NCBI GenBank assembly: GCA_022828595.1
Contig: JAKGHH010000003.1
Location: 53,619,759-53,683,758, forward strand
From: Nelumbo lutea
Taxonomy: Eukaryota; Streptophyta; Magnoliopsida; Proteales; Nelumbonaceae
Length of the DNA stretch: 64,000 bases
Reading direction: 5' to 3'
Below, piece after piece: positions 58,646-64,000 of this stretch. A model generated the notes under the pieces. The model was not told where the DNA came from, searched no databases, and saw only the letters and a list, made by a program, of their open reading frames with translations. Positions within the stretch are counted from its first letter, which is position 1; each line of letters opens with the position of its first letter. The position numbers and the translations under genes are program-made.

Positions 58646-59482
58646 TGATGGAGGAAGATTTGGTTCGACCCCTTGGCCATGCGACACGTGGAAGCAACCG
58701 AGAGTGACCTGGCAGAAGCGCCAGCTCGGCATGGTAGCAGGCCCACAACCCGAACTCCAAGAAAGGGAGTCCCAAGCTCCCCCAAAAAAGGAATCCACGA
58801 CCCGAGCTCCCCAAGGAAGAACCCGAGCTTTCCTTTGGAGGTCCTGAGCCTTACAAGGAGCGCAAAGGACAAAAACCCGAGCTGACCCACCCGGGGCAGT
58901 TTGGGCCACACTTCTATCCGAACTCAAGACTGCACCTCGCACACCACTTCGGCTCCAAGTCGCATGATTGAACAACTGTACCTGACGCCCAAGAAGCTCG
59001 TACACAGAGGCAGCGCGCCAAACTGATTAGGGGTCTGACACATGACAGCCGCCCTCCAATGGCCACCTGCCACCGCCATCTTAGACATGGCAGAGATGGC
59101 CCTGACAAGGACAGTGGCGGTTATGACACCCGAACTGGCAACTGGCAGAGGTTATGACACCCGAACTGGCGTCTGGCAGAAATGATGACACCCGATCTAG
59201 CGGAGGTGATGATGCCCAATTTGGCAGAGGTATGGGACTGAGTGTACCAGGGTGATTATAAAAGGCCCCCTCCCCCCAAAGAAGGAGGTATGTGATTCTT
59301 GTGCTTTCTGGTCTTGAAGTCTCTCATTCCCCTTGCCTTCTCAAGAGCACTAACTTGAGCTTCGGAGTGTTCCAATCGGGTTCCTCCCCGGAAATCTCCA
59401 TTTTCTTCCTTGTTTCAGGCACTTCCAATTTCATCAAAGGCAAGGTAACCAGAAGCTAGGACCGACAGTTTGCGCATCATCA
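58646..59482 (+). repeat. 3' LTR (837 bp)
   Basis: TGATGGAGGAAGATTTGG...GCGCATCATCA. Longer than the 5' LTR by about 60 bp near CCAGCTCGGCATGGTAGCAG and by additional ACACCCGAACTGGC-type units at 59125-59230. Scattered substitutions separate the LTRs, so the insertion is not recent. Confidence 0.93.
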
Positions 59483-59487
59483 CATAC

Positions 59488-59915
59488 CTAGGATGACTGT
59501 TCCCTGCCCCTATTTTTTCTATACAACTGAGAGAAAATTGCTATGTTTCGCCCCTGTTTTGTTCTGTAAAACTAAGTGATAGTTGCAGCGGGAAGAAGTT
59601 GAAGCCAGAACTTTTTGTGTGGTTTCCTGTTATACCACGACTTAGAATCATGAAACATTATGACCCTATTTACTTGGGGTGGGAGAGATTAGAGATGGAG
59701 AGAGAGATGCTGAGATAGCAACTTAAGAGAAGTGAAATTGCTGAAGTGGACCTGTATATGCTGACATGTCAATATGAGAGAGGGAGAGGAGACCGGTGAG
59801 GTGGCTTAATGAGAGAGCAAAAAAGACTATATCAAATTGGGGTCGAGAGATGGCATGTTATATTTTAGTAATATATATAGATTGCAATAAGAATGTAAGT
59901 CATTAAGGTGAGAAG
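59488..59915. other. Right flank of the gypsy element
   Basis: No gene. GAGAGAGG-rich words occur around 59690-59800. Confidence 0.4.
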
Positions 59916-60368
59916 TTGATTAGGAGATGTTTAAAGATGGGTAATTTGGATCGTACATCAAAATATCTAGATACTATTTTTTGGTCCAAGAATAAGTTAT
60001 CATCTATTAATTTTGTTTTAGATAATATGTCTAATAAATTGAATTATTGGAAACTTTCTAATTTATCAGTTGGGAATATGCATTTTTTTTTTTTGAAATC
60101 TATTATTCAAGCTGTTCCTAATCATATAATGTTAATGGAGCAACTTCCTAATAAAGCTAATGATGAGAGAGGGTTTTAATAAAAATTTGGTGGAAATTTA
60201 ACAAGAATCAAATCCATTTATTTGGAGTAATTGAGAAAATATTTGTTCTCCAAAATGTGATCATGGCCTTGGTGTTAAGAAAGCTTAAGAAGTGAATAAA
60301 GCATTTCGGTGGAAAATTGCTTGGAAGTTTTGAATTCTCAAAATGCATTATAAGCTTGTTTGTTGGAC

Positions 60369-60446
60369 TTAGTTTGAAAAGAGTAGAAATACAAATATGT
60401 ACAATACAAATACATAAAAAATAATACAAATAATACAAATTGAGCC
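60369..60446. mobile_element. Truncated Tourist-like MITE
   Basis: GGACTTAGTTTGAAAAG at the left and AAATTGAGCC before TTA at the right. The interior ATACAAATATGTAC and AATAATACAAA match the element at 29080-29199. Confidence 0.5.
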
Positions 60447-60758
60447 TTAAGATGTAACCATTTAAATAATAATGAGTTATTCCCTTTTAGGATGTTGAAG
60501 AACTCTTCTATGTTTTGAAAATCTCCTTGTAGGACCTTAATGAAGATCTTTCACTAGGTTGGAGCTAAGGTCTTTAATAATTCTGGTTTTAGTGTTTGTA
60601 ATGTCCCTTGGGCAAGAATGCACGATTAGTTTTTTGCTCGTATGGGTCCGAGTATTCATGAGATAGAAATCTGAAAATTTGTAATTTGGTGAGGCCGCGA
60701 CAATGGTTCTTGGGATGAGAGTTGTTTGAGAAATCTTTTTTATGATAGTGTTTTGGGG

Positions 60759-61240
60759 TAGGGGTGTCTATGAAAAATCGAATTGAACTGATCGGTTTGG
60801 AATTTTTGAAAAACCAAAGGATCAGTTCAGTTTTTGGTTAATCTACAAAAAACCGGCAGTTAATCGAACTGACCGTTATATATATTTTATATATATTTTT
60901 AATATACGTCACATATTTTCTATATATTATATATAAATATATATTTATTATGTATATAAATATATACTTATATTTATATTTATAATAATCTATTTATAAA
61001 TAAATTATATATCATTTATTATTTATAATATAATATTATACATATATTTATATAATATATATTATAAATATAAAAAACAAAAAAATCGAATAACCAAATC
61101 GGTCAAAAACCGAAACCGACGGACCAGTTAACCGGTGGTACCGGTTCGGTTTCAGTTTGGAGAAATGGAAAAATCGGTACCACCGGTTTAATTTGCAAAA
61201 TATGCCCATGGTTCGGTTAATCAAACTATGAACATCCCTA
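60759..61240. mobile_element. hAT-like AT-core MITE with 8-bp target duplication
   Basis: TAGGGGTGTCTATGAAAAAT at the left and AACTATGAACATCCCTA at the right, with AACCGA-rich arms and a TA-rich core (60875-61075). Identical 8-mers TTTTGGGG flank it (60751-60758 and 61241-61248). TAGGG ends plus an 8-bp duplication identify hAT. Confidence 0.78.
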
Positions 61241-61387
61241 TTTTGGGGTTAGTTTTAGTTGGAGAGTGGGAATTTATTTTTTGGGGCTCCTAGGAATGAG
61301 AAGCTCTCTTTGAAAGTGGTTGTTTATTTATTTATTTTTTTATGGTCTAAGAGAGCAAATCAATTTCCCCCTTCAACCTTAAAGTTC

Positions 61388-61547
61388 AGCTTCGATCAAT
61401 GCAAGTCCGTGCTCAAACTGTTTGAACATCCTCTTGCAACTTTGCATTGGGAAATGTCTCCCCATGAAATAAAGCATATAAATATGGAGATATTCCCAAT
61501 GCAAGGTTGTAAAGGCTGTTCAAATGGATGTTACACTGACCAAAGCA
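61388..61547. mobile_element. MITE, palindromic family A, copy 4
   Basis: Left AGCTTCGATCAATGCAAGTC. Right (reverse complement) GCTTTGGTCAGTGTAACATC. The stem TTGCATTGGGAAATGTCTCC is mirrored by GGAGATATTCCCAATGCAAG. The central 70 bp are very close to copy 3. Confidence 0.7.
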
Positions 61548-61799
61548 GATCTCTAAACTTTGAGCCTAATTAGAAAAATCTAGATGCTTTCTATTAGACC
61601 TAGATATAAATTGTTTCTTTAGAGCGTTGTTAGGAATTTTGTTTGTTTTTCGTGGTTCTAATTGATTCGAAGTGTGCTTTTTGTAATAATAGTAATAAGG
61701 ATGTTTCACTTATTCTTTTACTTGTAATTTTGTTAGGGATATTTGGTGGAACTTCTATGGATGTTAGATTTGATGGTTTAAGATAAAATTATGTTGACG

Positions 61800-62173
61800 T
61801 TTTTCTTTTCAACATTCTCAGGTGTTTTTTGCAAATATGTAGAATGTAAAATGGTTCATATAATTGCAAAATTGGGTTAGTTTTGCAATGACAAATTTAT
61901 CTTCTTACCAAACAGATTTTTAGCTGTAATGGATGCAAACATGAATTCCAATAAAATATATGCTTTTTTTTTATCAAAAGCCTACTTGAATGTAAATTTA
62001 CTTCTTTTTTATTGATATACTTTTACATCTTATTATCAATGTAAATATGCGTTGATTTGTCATTTGTCTATGCATAAATTTAATGTTGCCAAACACAGGC
62101 AAAAGTGAACTGGAGTGCAAATTTACCCTGAACCGGGATTTACACTCTATTTGCATCGTTTCCAAACACAGCC
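61800..62173. repeat. Right end of a Tourist-like element
   Basis: Ends CGTTTCCAAACACAGCC followed by TAA. The left end was not located. Confidence 0.4.
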
Positions 62174-62660
62174 TAAGGGGGTGTTAAGTGCAATTTGGAT
62201 ATTGCTATTTAGAAAAGTTAAATAATCTTTTCAGTAATGTTTATTTTGTGGAGGGAGGAATTCTGATATGAATTCGTATTGATGGGGAGATGGGATTTTA
62301 TGGTTTTGTCTGTCATCTAATTTGGGGTGTTTTGTGGCTATTAAAGAAAATATACATGAAGGGCCGTTTTAGAGATGGAGCTGAAGGCTACCGTGGAGGC
62401 TATTTTGTTTACTAAAGAGTCAGGATTTTAGAAATTTTACTGTTCTCTCCGATTCTCTTTTAACTTTTTCTATTTTGGAGGGAGATGCAAATGTTGTTTC
62501 TTGGACTTGCTCTCGTTTTGTGGATAATATGAACTTATTAAGTTCTCGTGTAAATATTTTACCAAGGTTGTGTTTAAACACATTTCAAGGTCTAGGAATA
62601 GCTTAGCTCATGAGATGGAAAAACAAGCTAAATCTTTTGAAGAGGATTAAAGTGTTGGTT

Positions 62661-63878
62661 AGGGTCTCCTCTTTATTTATTTATTTATTTTTTTTTTTTA
62701 GGACTCTTGTATGATCAGTTTCCTTCATAGTTCTATTTTTATTTTATCTATCGAAATATCTGATTATTTAAGTGCTTTTTTTGATATAGATAGGAAGATG
62801 ATGGAATTTTCAAAATTCGAATCTATCAATATTAGGCTTTAAACTTTTGAACTCTATTCATAGCCCTACTAGCCAATCCTCCCTTGACCCAAACTGATCA
62901 TTACATGGACTTCACCCAGGTTCAAGTGTTCATGAGATATGACCAATACATGACATGTCATATTGGTATCACAGATGAATGGCATGTGGTAGATCTTCGC
63001 CATTTTACCATTAAAGAAAATCAACTCAAATAAAAAAAAAGAGTACATCTCCTTTTCTTCTCATTTAATCCTCCAATATTTAGTAAATCTACATGTTTTG
63101 AAGTTTGAAATACACAAATTTGTTAGTTTATTGTATATGTTATGCATGTTTTAAGCTTGTACCGTTAGATGTATGGATTTTTCCCCAAAAGTTGGACAAT
63201 ATCCAAAATTATAAAAAGAATAAGTTTAAATGTTCAAATGATATTCCTATAGAAGGAAATAACTATAAGATGGATCTATTATTGATCTATTAAATTCATT
63301 GATCTAACAGCTACTTATGTTAAAATCAATATTTTTTCTTAATTTTTTAGAAAAATTTCAAAAATTTTAAAAATAATTTATTATATATATATATATATAT
63401 ATATAATGACTTTTATAGTAGGAAAAAACCATAAGATGGACCTATCAATGATCTATTAAACTCATTGGTCTCACAACAATATAATGTGTCTTGTAATAAA
63501 TTTTTAGTTGACTGAAAGCTCAAACTTGTTGAATGTTTTACCAGTAAAGTTATTATGTGATGTCTAATGTTCTAGACTCCTGGAATTGTTGATTATAAAT
63601 AATTTTGATTAAAGTTTACTGGGCTTTGATGCTCAATCAATGCCCAACGATCATCATTTTTTCTTTTGGAAGAACATGTGGTTTTAGAACATAGAATAGA
63701 TGCTACCAATCCCCTTTTACATTATTTGAACGAATTGTGGCATCGATCACCAAACAATGCCCAAAGTCCATCAATAATATACAAACAAACTTTGGTGTTA
63801 ATTATGGAGACCCAAATTTAAAAGTACTCATTGCTTACAAAAAATTAAGAGAACATATGTACAACCGTCTTTGATCTT
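62661..63878. other. AT-rich intergenic with (TA)n and a direct repeat
   Basis: A 41-bp block starting ATAAGATGGATCTATTATTG recurs with six or so changes at 63265-63305 and 63431-63471. A (TA)n tract lies between them (63382-63404). The part after 63600 may be the 3' UTR of the gene at the right edge. Confidence 0.5.
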
Positions 63879-64000
63879 TCAATAGATGCTTTCATGATTG
63901 TGAGCTGGCAAGCCCTTGAGCACGTCCCTGAGAGCATAGTAGTGGCTATCACACTTATGATCTGAAATCAAGTTGCTGGATAGGATGATCCTCTGAAAAT
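63879..64000 (-). CDS. 3'-terminal exon of an unidentified gene (partial)
   Basis: Minus-strand frame open from the window edge through 39 codons to a TGA at 63879-63881. It reads RIILSSNLISDHKCDSHYYA then LRDVLKGLPAHNHESIY. The composition is normal for a soluble protein and unlike the surrounding AT-rich DNA, and the stop is followed by AT-rich 3' UTR-like sequence. I do not recognise the family. The rest lies beyond the window. Confidence 0.5.
   Translation of the reverse strand, partial: FQRIILSSNLISDHKCDSHYYALRDVLKGLPAHNHESIY

Larger units (their letters stand above)
49292..59482 (+). mobile_element. Ty3/gypsy LTR retrotransposon, Tat-type lineage, 10.2 kb
   Basis: Two LTRs (TGATGGAGG...GCGCATCATCA) are flanked by a perfect 5-bp duplication, CATAC at 49287-49291 and 59483-59487. 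Internal order is primer-binding site, gag with an unusual Cys/His knuckle, protease, reverse transcriptase, RNase H, integrase, a 40-bp tandem repeat, an antisense extra ORF, polypurine tract and 3' LTR. Integrase after RNase H places it in Ty3/gypsy. The pol sequence style, the TGGCGCCGT primer site and the extra ORF between pol and the 3' LTR point to the non-chromovirus Tat lineage. All sense genes are broken by stops and frameshifts, so this copy cannot be autonomous. Confidence 0.93.
59916..62660 (+). mobile_element. L1-type LINE remnant with nested MITEs
   Basis: Plus-strand pieces run in LINE order. NKLNYWKLSNLSVGN and IIQAVPNHIM (end of reverse transcriptase, 59940-60180) come first, then CSPKCDHGLGVKKA and VNKAFRWKIAWKF (about 60250-60330). 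The RNase H domain follows: MELKATVEAILFTKES and FTVLSDSLLTFSILEGDANV at 62377-62500, and HISRSRNSLAHEMEKQAKSF at about 62580-62640, ending at a TAA. A (TTTA)n-like tract follows at 62674. The endonuclease and most of the reverse transcriptase are missing. At least three MITEs interrupt it. Confidence 0.8.

Noticed and set aside
58613..59005. Minus-strand frames of 114-130 codons across the 3' LTR start
   Set aside because: They are mirrored in the 5' LTR at 49151-49499 and reflect LTR composition, not a gene.

Overview
The window is a gene-poor, repeat-dense stretch of flowering-plant nuclear DNA. This follows from the plant histone H4 protein, polyadenylation-type histone genes with an octamer-like promoter element, a Tat-type Ty3/gypsy element, plant L1-type LINEs, PIF/Harbinger ORFs of the plant type and abundant MITEs. 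The sequence does not identify the species. No prokaryotic features, CRISPR arrays or rRNA genes are seen.

Layout. (1) 0.3-1.3 kb: one small minus-strand gene for an At4g14450-like protein, with a TATA box and an upstream G-box/TGACGT cluster. (2) 2-9 kb: nested MITEs (Tourist-like, hAT-like and two palindromic families) and a TIR-bounded element of about 1.3 kb. (3) 10-15.8 kb: a promoter-like ACGT/TATA block, then a decayed two-ORF PIF/Harbinger transposon (DDE transposase plus Myb/SANT-like protein) whose introns are still visible. (4) 16.2, 27.2 and 40.6 kb: three minus-strand histone H4 genes encoding the same 103-residue protein and sharing a promoter module. They are separated by a 4-kb minus-strand LINE carrying two later insertions, a diverged duplicated segment (22.65-23.46 and 28.89-29.66 kb) and a Mutator-like TIR element. 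(5) 42-48.8 kb: a broken RING-H2 fragment, an LTR-like block, a LINE reverse-transcriptase fragment, a near-perfect 776-bp fold-back element and 1.4 kb of extremely AT-rich DNA. (6) 49.29-59.48 kb: a Tat-lineage Ty3/gypsy element with both LTRs, a perfect 5-bp target duplication, decayed gag-pol and an antisense extra ORF with its own TATA box. (7) 59.9-62.7 kb: a plus-strand LINE remnant interrupted by at least three MITEs. (8) The right edge holds the last exon of an unidentified minus-strand gene.

The only clearly functional protein genes are the three H4 genes, the At4g14450-like gene and probably the gene entering at the right edge. The H4 genes supply nucleosome core histone. Their CCGTC/CACGGATC/CCAAT module is the kind of arrangement known to drive S-phase expression of plant histones. 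H4 copies 1 and 2 differ at only four synonymous sites although their flanks have diverged, which suggests gene conversion or strong constraint.

The most interesting item is the antisense ORF of the gypsy element: a separate transcription unit with a promoter, a gypsy-type domain, two candidate introns and a conserved acidic tail. Also notable are a long perfect-hairpin locus and MITE insertions whose target duplications assign their superfamily. All coordinates, motifs and translations were read by eye; no homology search was run.
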